A stretch of DNA of 5,098 nt. Source: Bacillota bacterium. GTDB taxonomy: Bacteria; Bacillota; Dethiobacteria; Dethiobacterales; Dethiobacteraceae. Below, piece by piece: positions 4,945 through 5,098 of the stretch. Where the stretch lies: NCBI GenBank assembly GCA_024650095.1, contig JANKMV010000189.1, positions 1 through 5,098 of the forward strand, read 5' to 3'. The notes beneath the pieces were generated by a model. That model searched no databases, was not told where the DNA came from, and worked only from the letters and a program-made list of their open reading frames with translations. A program made the position numbers and the translations under genes. The first letter of the stretch is position 1. Every line of letters begins with the position of its first letter.

Positions 4945-4973
4945 AAAAAAACTCCCTTGGAGGGGAGTTTTTT
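4945..4973. terminator. Bidirectional intrinsic terminator
   Basis: AAAAAACTCCC (4946-4956) pairs with GGGAGTTTTTT (4963-4973) over 11 bp around a 6-nt loop. On the plus strand the stem ends in six T residues; on the minus strand the A run (4945-4951) gives seven. It lies eight bases after the stop of the small membrane protein gene and 16 bases past the stop of the convergent minus-strand gene, so it serves both. Confidence 0.92.
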
Positions 4974-4988
4974 GCTACTGTAAGGAAA

Positions 4989-5098
4989 TCAAACTCGTTT
5001 GACTTCAATGCCACCCATAATGGCACGAGCTTGAATTTTTATGACCCGTGTTTTATCTTCCTCTATTCCTTGTTCATTACGAACAGAACCAATAATGC
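4989..5098 (-). CDS. LiaF-like / cell wall-active antibiotics response protein, C-terminal fragment
   Basis: The minus strand is open from the right edge to TGA at 4989-4991. The visible last 35 residues end in KIQARAIMGGIEVKRV. The 'A-x-MGGI/V-E-V/I-K' ending is typical of the C-terminal beta-rich domain of LiaF/YvqF-type and related proteins, where repeated 'xxFGGVxI' strands form the domain. In Bacillus LiaF is a membrane protein that restrains the LiaRS cell-envelope stress system; relatives lacking LiaRS have no settled function. Only the tail is seen, so membrane segments and any two-component partner lie outside. The gene converges on the small membrane protein gene and shares its terminator. 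Family call is from one motif and is therefore moderate. Confidence 0.6.
   Translation of the reverse strand, partial: IIGSVRNEQGIEEDKTRVIKIQARAIMGGIEVKRV

Overview
The window looks like a chromosomal segment of a low-to-moderate GC Bacillota (Firmicutes) genome. The grounds are strong purine-rich Shine-Dalgarno sites, a textbook sigma-A promoter, GTG starts, a MarR-linked heterodimeric ABC exporter and a LiaF-like protein. A Negativicutes or clostridial host is my guess from protein style only; no base here proves the genus.

Layout. (1) Bases 1-221 are the 3' end of a group II intron: the last 44 codons of its reverse transcriptase/maturase, then ribozyme domains V and VI, with the predicted 3' splice boundary after base 221. 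(2) Bases 222-436 are a regulatory interval without a convincing gene. It holds a sigma-A promoter (TTGACA, 17 nt, TAAAAT) that runs into tandem ATTAG/CTAAT palindromes, which are very likely the operator of the next gene. (3) Bases 437-4591 are a tight three-gene operon: a MarR-family regulator and two ABC exporter half-transporters. The genes are joined by a 4-nt gap and a 4-nt ATGA overlap, each downstream gene with its own strong ribosome binding site. (4) Bases 4592-4772 hold a long hairpin without a U-tract and a weak candidate promoter. (5) Bases 4773-4937 encode a 54-residue two-helix membrane protein of unknown function. (6) A bidirectional terminator separates it from the convergent 3' end of a LiaF-like gene on the minus strand (4989 to the window edge).

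How it works together. The two ABC half-transporters have complementary defects in their nucleotide-binding sites. The first has Asp for the catalytic Glu and Gln for the switch His, with an intact signature motif. The second has intact Walker B and switch His but a SQGQ signature. This is the hallmark of the TM287/288, BmrCD, LmrCD and EfrAB type of heterodimeric multidrug exporter, with one hydrolytic and one degenerate site. The MarR protein probably represses its own promoter and therefore the exporter, and releases it when a ligand binds.

Nothing here is a clearly new biological system. The most interesting points are the operator architecture, a possible auxiliary half-site beside the intron scar, the compact domain V, the long hairpin after the exporter and the unknown two-helix small protein.
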